A stretch of DNA of 64,000 nucleotides from Utricularia gibba. Lineage: Eukaryota > Streptophyta > Magnoliopsida > Lamiales > Lentibulariaceae. A model generated the notes under the pieces. The model saw only the letters and a list, made by a program, of their open reading frames with translations, had not been told where the DNA came from and did no database searches. The position numbers and the translations under genes are program-made. Numbering within the stretch: position 1 is the stretch's first letter; every line of letters starts with the position of its first letter. The stretch spans positions 186,001-250,000 of the forward strand of contig NEEC01000007.1 of the NCBI GenBank assembly GCA_002189035.1, in the 5' to 3' direction. Positions 1 to 14,322 of this stretch are shown here, in pieces.

Positions 1-252
1 ATCTCCCCTTTCCTCTGGATCCATCATCCTTCACTGTTCATAACAACGCATGCAACTCATCTTTTTGTGTGCTTTGCATGTTAAGTGGGAGAGACGGTGC
101 ATCAAGGTGTTGTGGCGAAATCAAAGCTCGGAGGATGCATGATTCAGGACGAAGTAGAGTGGGATCAATTTAAGAATGGTAATAAAATGACTCTCTCCGA
201 CGCCATTCCAGCTGCATTTGATAAGCTGTTGATTTTAATGCTTTTCCTACAG

Positions 253-1010
253 CCATTCGAGCAAAGATGCAGGAATCCCTCCTACTCACACAAGTCAGGT
301 GAGTCTATGTGGAACCATCCATCATCAGATTTGTTTTAACAACCTGTAGTGAGAAAGCTCGACTGTTCACAACTATTTCATTCCAGTAAACGGGTCTCTC
401 AATCGACTCCTCCATTGAAACTTGCACCCAAGGATGGAAACCTTCCTTTCCCAAGCAACAAGCCAAGCAAAGATTCAGGTCTCTTCTTTGTCTTGCTGAA
501 AATGTGATGCTGTGCGTGTTGCGTGGATGCCCATGGCCATTCAGATAAAGCTGTTGCATAGCTATTTTGCTTCTGTTTGAGATTGAAGTTCCGTTGCTTT
601 GATTTTGTGCAATTCAGGGAGGACAGATGCATCGCCGCGCAGGTTTCCTTTTTTCCGGTCGAGCTCACTCTCCATCAAGGCATCGACACCAAGAGCATCA
701 CGGTCGAGCACACCGAATAAGAGCCGGCCCACCACCCCCGACCCGTCGATGCACCGTCAATTTGTGCGCTTCCCGATCTCATTCTCTCTTCATGCATGCA
801 CACATCATCGTAGTGATGTTCTCTTGTGTCCTGTTTCAGTACATCTCAGAGCCTCGAAAATCATCATCCGCACAGACGTCGGTGGGTAAAGGGAGCCCTA
901 AACACAGTGGGGAGCTTTCGAACAAGAGCAGGAACCTTCTAAAATCGCTGCTGTTGCAGCGGAAGTCGAGAAGAGACGATATGCTCTACACCTACCTTGA
1001 TGAGTACTGA
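253..1010 (+). CDS. 3' exons of an unidentified basic Ser/Pro/Arg-rich protein (5' end outside window)
   Basis: I do not recognise this gene. Likely exons are 253-298 (acceptor CTACAG, donor CAG|GTGAGT), 618-763 and 840-1010, which join in phase and end at TGA 1008-1010. The exon at 618-763 encodes a very basic low-complexity stretch rich in SSS, PRR and RPTTPDPS-like patterns. The last exon encodes SEPRKSSS and ends in KSRRDDMLYTYLDEY, which looks like a conserved C-terminal tail because the composition changes from basic to acidic/aromatic right at the stop. Basic Ser/Pro-rich segments of this kind are common in microtubule-associated proteins, but that is only a compositional remark. The exon at 253 could start further upstream (open from 85), and one more exon could lie in 299-617. 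The strand and the last exon are fairly safe; the product is not. Confidence 0.45.
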
Positions 1011-1840
1011 TGGAGAAGGCGGAATGCGTTACAGATTGATGATTCTTCGCTCATGCCCTTTCGGGCTCCATTATGTTCTCATCTTCCTATGAACAGCTCA
1101 GGAAAGAATAGGAATTAACTGGTAGCAGAACTCTGATCAGCCAAAAGGATGAGAAATCCTTTTCCTACATGCAAAATGGGGAACATACGTGACCGCAAAA
1201 CCATATCCTCCCCATCTTTGAGTGTCAGCTTGTGCGTGATGAAGGCTCACATAATCCAACTCCCCCATGCTTGCCTCTAATTTTTATAGCACCACATAAA
1301 CCCTTCACTACCAAACGACTACGTTTCTAGAGTTCAAACAACTTCATATCGTTTCATCCCACAGCAGATGTGAAAAAAAAAGGAACACTGATTTATCCAA
1401 GCCACTGGCTTTAGAATGGGAAAGGATGAAATGCATAGGGCAAAATATAACTGTATTAACATAATAATGACAATACAACGACATAAGCACCAGGAAAGGA
1501 GATATCATTCTCAACATATCCCAAAGTCATCCCAAATTTCATGATGTCCAAATCTGCATACTATAGAAGGATGTATGCAACTTACAAAATGTTCAAACAC
1601 TTCCATGGGTGGAAATCTGTAATTCAGAGTGGAGCGCCGGAGATGACGGCCTCGGAATCACAACTGCAACAATGACAGACTGACTACTGCAATGCAAACA
1701 TGCAAATGGAACCCCAACAGAATGCATGGAACAGGATTACCTATACTAGCCCCCTCCAAGTTTACACGTCAGAGGAAACTAATGACAAACAAGTGCAAAG
1801 TGAACAAGGACAGACACGCGAGGGAATGCATGGATGCACA

Positions 1841-1882
1841 CTATGACAAAACCTACCATGACTATGACAAAACCTACCATGA
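1841..1882. repeat. 21-bp perfect tandem repeat, two copies
   Basis: The unit beginning ctatgacaaaacctaccat occurs twice without a gap, at 1841-1861 and 1862-1882. It is intergenic, and its perfect identity suggests a recent slippage duplication. Confidence 0.9.
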
Positions 1883-2139
1883 TGCATGTGTAAGAAACGA
1901 TCGGATGCGTTTCAGGGTATTGAAGTATTGCTCAATAAATTGATATACATATATTCCCTGGTTCGGAATTCATCTCGGTCAACCAAATGGCCACCAAGAT
2001 CATAGAAGGTCTGGCTTTGCTCAGTGCACCTAACCATGATGGGGTGCAATGGAACCCACAAGATCATTTAATTATGACTCAGCAACTGACCCTCGGAAAA
2101 GCCAGACATTCAAACTTGAGGGGTCTCGGCAACATAACA

Positions 2140-2286
2140 CCCGACAACCCTCCCCACCATGTCCCCAACCCAACCCCGATCCCGACCCCTTATGCAGTAC
2201 AGTCACCCCAGCCCCACGCCCACCCCAACCCCACCCTCTCCCTCACACCTAACCGGCAATACCCATCCCCCCCCCCCCCCCTCCCC
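2140..2286. repeat. C-rich low-complexity tract ending in poly-C
   Basis: Irregular repeats of ccccaacccc/ccaaccccga type run for about 150 bases and end in an uninterrupted C15 at 2267-2281. The long forward reading frame through it (1987-2391) encodes only Pro/Thr/His-rich low complexity and is not treated as a gene. Confidence 0.75.
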
Positions 2287-2420
2287 AAGATGCTGATGCA
2301 TGAGTTAGTGATAATAACCAGAAAAGGGCATAGATTTACCCAGCCCAACCAAGACCCTGACGACAAGACACAACCATATGCATGCAGTTAATGAAGGGAT
2401 GCAACAAGCAGACACCGTCC

Positions 2421-5108
2421 TCAAACAGATATGGCACGACTAATGGCCGACCTGGCCCACTCTGCTGATTCCTTGATCAAATGGTCATCTGAAGACAAAC
2501 ATTCAGTTAAGAAATCTTTGCTTGACAACGATTGTTGGATTAGAGAGCCAGCATTGCTTCCGAGAGTATCAGCCAAATCTCCAAGGACACCTATAGCAGT
2601 CTTCATCACAACATCATCCCTGGATCAAAAATAGATGACACAATTAGATTAGAGAAAGAATTTCATTTCATACAATTTCAAAGATTCATTAACTCACATA
2701 TCCTTCTCCATGTAAATGCTATCCAGGAATTGCAATATGTGAGGCGCATAAGAAATCAAAAGTTGGGTTTTAGGCGAATTCTTGAAGCCCTGAAATATCC
2801 CTGAATAAGCCTCCAATATTCCGTTTCTAAGAAGATTTGTGTACTCAATCATTTCATCATCAACTCCAGATGTATGGGCAGATAACTCTGCCGCACTCTG
2901 TAACATTGGCATAGCATAGATCAAGTATTTCTCAAAATTCTCACCAATTGAGAGGGCAATATCACCGAAGCATGAAAAGATAGGAGGTTTAACAGATCGA
3001 TGAAGCTGATTGCTCGATAGGTCTTTCAGAAGTTGTGTCATTATACCATCGCAATAAGGCAGAATCTTATCCTCCAAAGCCCTGCAGATATCCCCAACAA
3101 CACCAACAGTGACAGCACAAACTTGGTACTCCTCAAAATTCTGAAGTCCCATCTCCAGATATTTGTAAAGATCTGGCATGTATTTAGCAAAGTTTGGGCC
3201 TGTAGCATAGGCAAGTGCTCCAATTGCAAGCATTGCTTCTTCATGCACAGTAGCATTTCTGCAACCAAAAACTTGAAGAAAGAGACTCATTATCTGATCT
3301 GCATACTGCATCAAAGCAAACTTAGTCGGCTCTGATGTGCCCAATTTCTGAATAATAACCTGCAAGCACCCACATAGAAGACCTTGTAGCTCTATTTGCT
3401 TCTCTCTTTCACCAGAAGAAATTTTATGGGCTTCCAGAGTCTTGTGTAGCTCAGCCATGATGACTTGAATAAGTTCCAACACTAGGCGAGCTGTCTCCCC
3501 AGTTGAGCACCGAACTACCTCATTCAGAGTCTCGTAAGCTGCAGTCAGGAGCCGTGATTCACTGGCATCTTCTCTATGGGACACATTCAGAAGGGCTTGT
3601 ACAATTTCTTGAAAGTAGGGAGTTAACGGTGAGGTTGAACCAACATCCTCATAACCTTGGGCCAGAAAATACAGAGCGCCACAGGCTTTCTCAGCTACAT
3701 TTGGCGCGTCTTTCATGCTTTGGAGAAGAACAGAAATAATCTGCTGGCAGTTGGCTGCCGTAATAATGGGAGCTTCTGTTGTTGAGCCATGCAGAAATTC
3801 AAAGATCCTTCCCAATGTCCATGCTGTTGTGTCCTTGACATGGCTACTGGAATCATTTGTGAGAGCAGTGAGCATGAAACTTAGTGCAACATTAACAATA
3901 GGTGTTAACTTGCTAGGAGAAGGCCCTTCCAGTATGGAACCAAAAGCGTATGTAGCAGCTTCTCTCTGCCTCCAATCAGCTCTTGCAATATTTTCTTCAA
4001 TGAATGGCATAACAAGAGGTACGATCTCATCCCCTACCGTACGGGAAACAAGCCCAAGACAAGTTCCACCAGCCATTGCAAGATTCCATGCACCTTCATC
4101 TTGATCTTGATCTTCTTCTTGTTTAAGTAGCGTCTCCAACAACATGGGCACTAGTGCAGAAAGTGCCTGCTTGATAAAATAATAGCATGGAACATCAGAA
4201 TCAGCAGTAAAATCGCCTCCATATTCTTCCAAAATATCAATTTCCTCATCACAGATGGTGCTCCAAAATTCAATTGCCTGGAGGGAAACAGATTCCGCAT
4301 CTTCACGAACAGCTTTTGAAGTGATCATGAAAATGTCTTTTATGTATGGAGCTAGTTTCTCATAATATGTTGAACCAATAGCGACTAAACACTCAAAAGC
4401 AGCCTGTCGAATTTTGACTTCTGGAGAAAGAGTCGCTTCACAAACAACTTTCATTATGTAATCCCTTTCCATGTCATTGGAAAAGTTCGCCTGGGCAAAC
4501 CCAAGAGCATTATAAATAGCACGAGTTGCTGCAAGACGGACATCTGTGTTACCTTCACTTGCATTCATTGATTGCACCACAGCCGTAAGAATCCTATTCA
4601 CGTGATCCTGATCAAGGACATCTGGATCAACTTCTTCGCATATATATCCAAGAGTTTCGAGGGAAGCTTGTTTGGCATGAGGAGGAAGTTGGTGAATATT
4701 TGACAGCAGGGAGCCTATTAGCTCAGGCCACTGCTTCTGTGGCAGTTCAATTCCAGCAACCTTGGCAATAACTTGTGATGCAGTAGACCTAGCATCATGC
4801 ACAACTGAAGAGAGTGTTTGCAACAAGAATACCTTAATCTGGCTCCTCAGCCCCACGTCCAAAGATAACCACCTTTGCACAAGTTCATATTTCCTATGCT
4901 GCTCTTTCGCATCGAGAGCATTTTTAAGAACCAACCCTGCCAACTTGCGGCTCTCTGCAGGCTTCTCCTCACTCACTAACTCTGAGGACAAAGATAACAA
5001 GAAACCGGGAAGGTTTTGCTCTTGAAACTGTTTCAAAGTGTCCTCAGCATGTTTTCTCACAGTAGAATCAACAGATTGAGCATTTAAGAGAAACTGTGTG
5101 ACTTCCAT
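2421..5108 (-). CDS. KPNB1: Importin subunit beta-1
   Basis: This karyopherin beta-1 orthologue carries importin-alpha/cargo complexes through the nuclear pore and releases them on RanGTP binding. The coding exons are 5108-2698 and 2619-2421; the intron is GT-AG and splits an ATG codon. The joined protein is 869 residues, essentially the length of plant importin beta-1 (about 870). An N-terminal importin-N segment (MEVTQFLLNAQSVDSTVRKH, then LAGLVLKNALDAK) is followed by HEAT-type helical repeats along the whole length, including the acidic loop EEDQDQDEGAWNLAMAGG. The start at 5108 is chosen because an acceptor (TTGCAG) lies just upstream, so in-frame upstream codons are intronic. A 5' UTR intron of about 950 bases (5122-6069, donor GAG|GTGAGG) separates the start codon from the promoter. 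Confidence 0.97.
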
Positions 5109-6110
5109 GGAAAGGGCGTACCTGCAAGCATCATTCAATTTATTAATTATAACAGCAGCAGAATAAATCAAGGGCCAGCAGAAAACGTAAAACAAACCAT
5201 GCTTCGTACTTGATTTACACGAGAGTAACGTACATTAATAAAATAACTGGAAATCAGCATGATCCCTTGACATCCAAACAGGGACAAAAACGAAACTGTG
5301 GGTCTGTGAGTGTATGTGTAATGAGATCCAATCAAAGGCAACCCAGCCACGCACAACGAGAAAACTCATAAACAAGTTGATAATTTAAACAATGACCATG
5401 GTAGTTCTGAAGGATAAATTCTAAAAACTCTATGAAAAGCGATGAACACAATCAGATCTTGAACACTCCACCCGACAGCCCACATTCGGGCTCGCCATCA
5501 ATCAGATGTACCCGGCTACAACCAAGCAGAAGCGACGAAGGAAAAGGGCCATTTTAAAAATTATAGCGCATAAAAATCCGCAGCACTAAAACAGCCATCA
5601 CAAACTACAAGGAACAACATCTACTACATCAAACATAAAAAAGCATAAATAACTAATTCGATCCAAGAGAGTAAACGTCGACCAAACGAAACCCCTTCAG
5701 ATGTTAGGAAGCAAAGCGACCAACATATCTCTCAAAAAAATTCACAATAAAGCGATCAGATCAAGCAATCAAACAGATCTATCGGTGACCAAGACAACGT
5801 TACTGAATTCAAATCCCGCTTCCCTTGAAACAAAAATAAAACAACCGCACCAACCCAAAATCAAAAGAAGAATGTAACCAATTGCTACAAAAGTCAACTA
5901 CCTCCGGACGGCAAAAATACTATCAACGAAGACAGCGAGATGAATTCTCTCGTCGATCGGGGAATTTTAGGAAGGCGGGCCTAAAAACCCTAAGCGGAGA
6001 TGTAGAGCGAAAAAAGTAAGAAACCCGAGAGGGAAAGAGAGAGAGAGAGTGAGAAAACGCAACCTCACCTCGGAAAACCAAGTCTCATAAAAATAAATAA
6101 ATAATAAACC
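5109..6110 (-). other. KPNB1: 5' UTR and leader intron of importin beta-1
   Basis: A leader exon near 6070-6110 ends at the donor CGAG|GTGAGG, and the acceptor GCTTGCAG lies at about 5122-5129. The intron is AT-rich and carries a telo-box-like AAACCCTAA (5985-5993) close to its 5' end. CT/GA-rich tracts (6040-6053) lie next to the donor. Long leader introns are common in constitutively expressed plant genes. Confidence 0.75.
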
Positions 6111-7243
6111 CCCTTTTTTCAAAATTTCCGTATCTCCAATCTCCATCTCCGAGAACCGACCACGGAGTGCCTGCTACGGGCCCACAATAATAATAGTTTT
6201 CTTTTTCGGGAACTTCTATTTGTCCGCTGCGTTTCAGGCCCAAATCATTGTATGGGCCGCGGTCGGAGGCCCATTGAGTTCGAACCGAGGGATGGACTTG
6301 GGCCTGCAAGACAGAAGCTGTTAAAAGAGTTTTACTTACCCGTATATAATATGTAGGATTTCTGCGGTGCACCGCCGTACGGCGTGGAGGTGGAACTGAT
6401 GTTGAAGGCGGGGGAAGCAACTGACAAAACGCAGCCTTGTGAATTTATTCCTGGGCTACAACGACCACGTTTCGCGTTTTTACCGGGGGGCCACCCGCTG
6501 TGAATGTGGATTTTACTGCCACGTACACCTCCGGTAACAGAACAAAATAATAAACAAACAAACCCACAAAGCGGATGACAATTCCCCAGAAGTCTCCCAT
6601 GACAGACGCAGCGCAGCAGCAGCAGCAGACATTTGCTTCAGAATTTCAGATTCCCTCCTCCTCCTCTTCCTCCTCCTTTACCTCAACAAAACACCTTTGC
6701 TCCACAACAATTGGAATATTAGGTATTTAATATTATAATGCTGCATTTTTGGGAATAATGAGACATCGAATTAAGACAAATAAGGCACGAACTCCCAGGC
6801 CATAAATCTGCTAAAATACACACAACCAAGGAAAGATGCCCCGGAATTCAGAAATCTCACAATCCCATGTCTGCTCAAATGTGGTACCTTTGGGTAGCCT
6901 CTGTTCATGTCTCGGGCATGCTAAGCTCCAAAACATGGATAAGTGAATACTATTGTGTATTTCAGAAATGGAAAATAGATGGGGGTGAGAAAAACAATCC
7001 ATTGGAGTCAGTCTCAGGAAATAATTTTAGTTGCACTGTGAGATATTCATGGGTGGAAGACAACAAATTGTAAGATCCAAAACACACCACTAGCCAGCCC
7101 TTCCCTTGATGTAGCTTTCTGTGTTTCCTTTCCTTTCTTCCTTCCCCATTCGCATCACCTTTATCTCTCTCTAGCCTCTCTCTCTAACCTCCTTTATCTC
7201 CTTTCTTTCTTTCATCTTCTCCTTTTTCTCCACCTTTCATTCC
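6111..7243. other. Divergent promoter region between importin beta-1 and the Dof gene
   Basis: The importin side has a dense group of GGCCCA/TGGGCC elements (6236-6305). The Dof side has long CT-rich stretches (about 7140-7240) that form its pyrimidine-rich 5' UTR. I see no gene in it. Confidence 0.55.
6236..6305 (-). promoter_or_regulatory. Cluster of site II-like TGGGCC/GGCCCA elements
   Basis: At least four copies of TGGGCC or its complement GGCCCA occur within 70 bases, just upstream of the importin leader exon. In plants such elements, usually read by TCP factors, mark growth-related housekeeping promoters. Assignment to importin beta-1 is inferred from position. Confidence 0.6.
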
Positions 7244-8327
7244 ATGGATTCTTCTCAGTGGCCACAGGTAAATAAAAGCATCAAGTTTATTGCTTTCCTT
7301 GATGATGGTGTCTGCTTCTCTTTCAAAACCCTTGATATATTTTTCTCTTCTTCCCTTTTTTGTTTCGTGATTCCTTTCTCCCGTCGTAGTGTTACTCCTT
7401 AATCTGTCACTGAGCAAAGTGTTGTAATCCCTTCATTTTTCTCCTGTCCTTTGTCGTTCAACTGCTTTTTTTTTTCTGTTGTTTTTGTTTTCTACTCCTT
7501 GACTTGGTTGAAATCTGCTCTTCATTTGTACTTATGGATCAGTTTTTTGTCACCAGGGAATTGAAGGATTAGTAGTCAGACCAGTTGAAACTGCGGAAGC
7601 TCAGAAGCCAGTTCTTGTGGAGAAGAAGCCTCGCCCTCCAAAGGAACAAGCTTTGAATTGTCCAAGGTGCCACTCCACCAACACGAAGTTCTGTTACTAC
7701 AACAACTACAGCCTTTCTCAGCCCAGATATTTCTGCAAGAACTGTAGAAGGTATTGGACGGAAGGTGGCTCTTTGAGAAACGTTCCTGTCGGTGGTGGTT
7801 CGAGAAAGAACAAAAGATGCTCCTCTTCTTCATCAACCACCGCTTCGTCTTCGAAGAAACTGGTCCAAGATCTCAATCCGCAACCATCTTTTCTCTCTGC
7901 AAACCCTAAGATTCAACATGGGCATGACCTAAATTTGGCCTACAGTTTGAATCCCTTTTTACCTGAATTCCCCTTCGGGCTAGATGTGAAAACCATGAAC
8001 AACACTTCTAGTTCAAAGGCTACCCATCTGTCTTCCTTGGATCTTCTGAAGCCAGTGACATTTACATCTGGACAAAGCAGCACTTTCATGGCTGATAACA
8101 GGAGTAATAACTCTAACGTGTACTGCTCTTCACTTCCTGTGCATGATCTGAAATCAGGTCTGGGGTTTTCTCTCGATGGGCTGAACCAGAATGTGTACGG
8201 TGGAAGTCCATCTTCGAGGCTTCTGTTTCCCTTCGACGAGCTGAAGCCGGTCTCGTCTGCCAACGAGTTCGGGCGGGATGAAGCCACCGGCTATTGGAAC
8301 GGCGTGCTAGATGGTGGCTCGTGGTGA
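7244..8327 (+). CDS. Dof-type zinc finger transcription factor
   Basis: This is a plant-specific DNA-binding protein that recognises AAAG cores. The exons are 7244-7267 (only eight codons, MDSSQWPQ) and 7557-8327, joined in phase by a GT-AG intron of 289 bases, giving 264 residues. The Dof domain (about residues 37-90) starts [17 protein letters not shown] and has the four zinc ligands in the CX2C...CX2C pattern, ending in GGGSRKNKR. The rest is Ser/Asn-rich and presumably regulatory. The short MDSSQWPQ first exon followed by an interrupting intron is typical of one Dof subgroup. The next gene converges on it. The family is certain; the exact Arabidopsis counterpart is not. Confidence 0.95.
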
Positions 8328-9651
8328 AGTGAAACACAGAGGGAATAGAAATGCATTGCAATGAAACGAATGTGGTTGACGCTGGTGTGGTGATTTGTGT
8401 TGTTTGATCATTTTGCTTGGTTTTTCTGACAGAGAGGGGAGAAGCTTTTATCTTGTGTTTGGATGAACCATGGGTTATCCGCAATCCGAGAAAAGAATCG
8501 GATCATCGTATGAAACCTAACATATAGATAACTTTGCAGAAAATGCAGGTGGGTTTGGTTTGGTTTGGTTTGGCTTGGTTTCATCCTCTCCTCCCTTCTC
8601 CAAAGTTGCTCTCTTGGGTGTTTTTGACCTGGTGTTTCTTTCTTAGATATGCTTCCTGTGTGTGGTCTGTTCCCCAGTGTAAATGATCTCATTCTCAACA
8701 TGGCATTTACATTTTCCCTAATTTTCAAGAAATCCAGACAGGCATCGGGCTCTTACACACTAATAGCACTCTAAACACCTATGGCAGCATGATCAGTGAT
8801 GAGCTCCTCCACAAAGGGTGCGCCTGCGTTGTCCCTTTCATTTAGGGCATGTGCCTCTGAGATCAAACTTGGAACTGGGAGTTTTCAGGATGGTCCCGCG
8901 CTCTCCCATTCCCCATGCTTTTCCCTTTCCTCCATCAGCCATCAGCACTCAGCACTCACTCCCATTCAAATTCTAAGAACACGAAGCCACCAGCAGCTCA
9001 TCATGGTTCTCATTTACAAATGCTTTTCAAGAAAAAGGAGAATGGGAAGGCTACCACCACAAGGCGAGGCGATGTGTGTGTCAGAAGCATCTGTGTGTTC
9101 TTGCGATTCCTCCAACCACAACAGCACCTTGGTACTTGCGGGGCCAGCACCACTCACTCTCCCACCCTCTTGCCTTTTAGCACACAGCACATGCAGACCC
9201 ACTCATCCCTTTCAATTTTACAATAAAAATCTTGAAACACATTCGTTTGGGAGGAGCTGCGAAGTTCATCATCGTCACCACGTGGAATGCACGTGAGGAA
9301 GCTTGCCGTGGCAGAGACGCATGGATCACATAGAAACGCATACGGCTTTGTCTTCCAGAACCATGGTTTATCTTCTATTATGATTCGGTCCACAAGGAAA
9401 TTAACGGTTACATTTTATTTATTTGTCATTAAAAATGTAAAAAAAAAAAGAAAAACAAAGAGGAAAAAGAAAAGTTCGTTGGCCGAGGGGGTACGGTAGT
9501 GGGGGGCCCCACGAACATCCCGGCGTGCCGCACTCGCTGTCCTGCGGGTGGGTCCCGCTTTCCACTATCATTCCCTGTTGGAATGCTTGCGTAGCCGATC
9601 CCTCTCCTAGCGCTAGCACTTGGCAGCTTCCTAGTTGCGGTTGGAGCCGGT
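8328..9651. other. Intergenic region between convergent Dof and AAA-ATPase genes
   Basis: It holds both 3' UTRs. A GGTTT-type pentanucleotide repeat lies at about 8551-8573. The open frame 8799-9296 has biased, low-complexity composition and no recognisable domain, so no gene is called. Confidence 0.5.
8551..8573. repeat. Short GGTTT pentanucleotide repeat
   Basis: Four to five consecutive GGTTT units lie in the 3' flank of the Dof gene. It is a simple microsatellite. Confidence 0.8.
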
Positions 9652-11112
9652 TCAGTTTTCTTGAACCGGGTTCACGTTCTCTTTTTCTCTCTCACTGGCG
9701 TCAAAGTCCACGGAAGCTTTTCTACTTCGGGCTCTCAGAAGCCCATACAGATTCTTGATCTCTTTGATTGGGTGGATTCCGTTCTGTCCATCCTTCACCA
9801 GGCCCCCCAGTTGAAGGCAGTCTTCCTCAGGTTGAGCCTGTGCGATACGGTTCATCCGTTTCCCGAACCGCCCACCTGAGTCCATCTCTAGAGCCGAGAT
9901 CACCGTTTTCAAGGCGCGGCTTGGGGAGGTCCGGTTCGATATCAGGATCTCGCATACCTCGGCGTGGCTCAGTGTGGCTCCGGTCTGAAATATTTCTTCC
10001 AATTGGGGAAACAGTTTGTGGTCCTTGAGCCCTAGATGGCTGCTCGCTAGGGATTTGAATGCAGTGAAATCGCAGAGGGGGAAATGGATGTGGACGTCGA
10101 TTCTTCCCGGGCGGAGGAGGCTTGCCTCGACGTTTTCTTTGCTGTTCATTGTGAAAACCATCACCCGCTCGTCGCCACAGCCGGAGAGCAGGCCGTCCAT
10201 GAAATCGAGGATCCCGGCGAGGGTGACGGAAGTCGTTTGATCGTTGAAGTAGCGATCGAGATCCTCGATTACGATCAAGGATTTAGCGGTGGTCTGTAAG
10301 AGGAGATATTTGAGATCTGAATCGCTGCTCAGTTTGCGGAGATCGATCACGTAAATGTCGTAGCTGAGGAACTTGGCCATCGCGGCGATGAAGGTTGATT
10401 TACCGGTGCCGGCACAGCCGTAGAGCAGATAGCTTCGCTTCCAAACGCGGCCTAACCGGTGGTAATACTGCCTGGATTTGAGGAAATTCTCCAAATCGGT
10501 TTTGATCCTCGTTTTCAGATCCGGATCCATAACGATCGTCTCCATGGTAGCTGGGTGTGTAAACGGTGTCGACCTCCACCGCCCGTTCGCAGAGGGATCA
10601 TTCTCAACGTTTACGAACAGTTTTACGGTTTTTCTCTTCTGCTCCATTTCATCATACACCTGATGAATATGCTGCAAATAAGGTACCAGAATTCTGCGCC
10701 TATTGCTTTTCCTGATCTTCATGACCAGCGATTTCGCTCCACCTTCTCCGCCGCTTTCGGTTCTCCACTCGACCCTGGAACCGAGAAACTTGTCCACCGT
10801 TACCTGATTCTCATCAAGAACAACGTTGATTTCCGACGACCGCGAACTCGAACACAGGTTCGCAAAATCGGATTCCCCAACAGAAGGAAGCGAGTTCAGG
10901 TACGAATAAACCTTTCGATACAGTAAATTCTCTTGCATATTCTCATTGAACTTAGGCACCTTGTAGAACTGATGAACATACCATTTATTCTCCAGAAAAC
11001 TCCGCAGCATATCCAGGAAAAGAATCAACCTTGTTCGAAGCAGAAATCCCAGAGCCACACCCACCAAAACAATCCATAAATTGGGGACCGCAGAGAAATT
11101 CACCACAACCAT
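9652..11112 (-). CDS. AAA-type ATPase, BCS1-like (AAA-ATPase ASD family)
   Basis: This intronless gene encodes 486 residues. An N-terminal hydrophobic segment (about residues 5-35, LWIVLVGVALGFLL) is followed by the plant AAA-ATP_assoc region, then a BCS1-type AAA domain. Walker A is YGCAGTGKSTF (about 232-242) and Walker B is LIVIEDLDRY. A sensor-1/second-region-of-homology stretch carries VMVFTMNSKE and LLRPGRIDVHIHFP, including the arginine finger region. Plant members of this family lie in mitochondrial, ER or plasma membranes and are often stress-responsive. The sequence is closest in style to the At2g46620 group, which I infer from the lack of introns and the N-terminal pattern. The ATG at 11112 is the first of the frame. 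Confidence 0.93.
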   Translation of the reverse strand: MVVVNFSAVPNLWIVLVGVALGFLLRTRLILFLDMLRSFLENKWYVHQFYKVPKFNENMQENLLYRKVYSYLNSLPSVGESDFANLCSSSRSSEINVVLDENQVTVDKFLGSRVEWRTESGGEGGAKSLVMKIRKSNRRRILVPYLQHIHQVYDEMEQKRKTVKLFVNVENDPSANGRWRSTPFTHPATMETIVMDPDLKTRIKTDLENFLKSRQYYHRLGRVWKRSYLLYGCAGTGKSTFIAAMAKFLSYDIYVIDLRKLSSDSDLKYLLLQTTAKSLIVIEDLDRYFNDQTTSVTLAGILDFMDGLLSGCGDERVMVFTMNSKENVEASLLRPGRIDVHIHFPLCDFTAFKSLASSHLGLKDHKLFPQLEEIFQTGATLSHAEVCEILISNRTSPSRALKTVISALEMDSGGRFGKRMNRIAQAQPEEDCLQLGGLVKDGQNGIHPIKEIKNLYGLLRARSRKASVDFDASEREKENVNPVQEN

Positions 11113-13799
<2,687 letters not shown>

Positions 13800-14322
13800 G
13801 GTGCTGGGAAGAGGTATTGTATTTCGCTTCTTGGAGTTGCTGTTGTTGCACTTTTGTTTTTCACCTTCGTGTTCAACGAACTGCATCTGAGTTTTCTCGC
13901 TTGACTGATGGATGTGTTCAGTTTATTAAAGTAAACGATTCGCAGAATATAGAAATAACAGTTATTTGAATAAAGAAAATTAAGAGAACTGTATTGCTCC
14001 CACGATTTCAGCGGAGGCGCATGGCCACGCTCATTGAAGCTCCGATTAAAGCGGAGCCACCGTCATTTGAGGGGATGAAGCGCCGTCGTGTCCATTCTCC
14101 CCCTCCATTTACGATGCCGTGATCTCTCATGCAGCCGTGAGACACGCCGCCGCGGATGGTGGAAATGCTAGAGGAGGAGCCCAAAGCTACCCGTTCCCGT
14201 AGCACGCCCCCTCAGTTGATCATCCTAATTATGCCATTTTCGCCAATCTTCATATTCACGCATCAATCGTCGTACCGTGCGCAGCGACGGCCGCTGCCCT
14301 GCAGCGGCTGCCGTCGCAGGAA
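13800..14322. other. Intergenic region after ubiquitin-eL40
   Basis: It holds the 3' UTR of ubiquitin-eL40 and the GC-rich upstream region of the next gene (about 14010-14320). No gene is seen. The minus-strand frame at 14008-14205 is a compositional shadow. Confidence 0.45.

Larger units (their letters stand above)
1011..2420. other. Intergenic region, convergent 3' ends
   Basis: This lies between the 3' end of the left-edge gene and the 3' end of importin beta-1, so it should hold both 3' UTRs. It contains a 21-base tandem repeat (1841-1882), a C-rich low-complexity tract from about 2140 to 2290 that ends in a 15-base C run, and no convincing gene. Confidence 0.6.

Noticed and set aside
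1841-1882. Possible CRISPR-like or satellite array
   Set aside because: Only two adjacent copies without spacers in a plant nuclear context; a simple slippage duplication.
1987-2391. A 134-codon Pro/Thr-rich plus-strand frame
   Set aside because: It is a translation of a C-rich low-complexity tract; the absence of stops follows from base composition.
8799-9296. A 166-codon plus-strand open frame between the Dof and AAA-ATPase genes
   Set aside because: Low-complexity Ser/Thr/His composition, no domain, no conserved pattern, and it sits where two 3' UTRs meet.
14008-14205. A minus-strand frame opposite the upstream region of the membrane-protein gene
   Set aside because: GC-rich shadow with Arg/Gly bias and no recognisable protein features.
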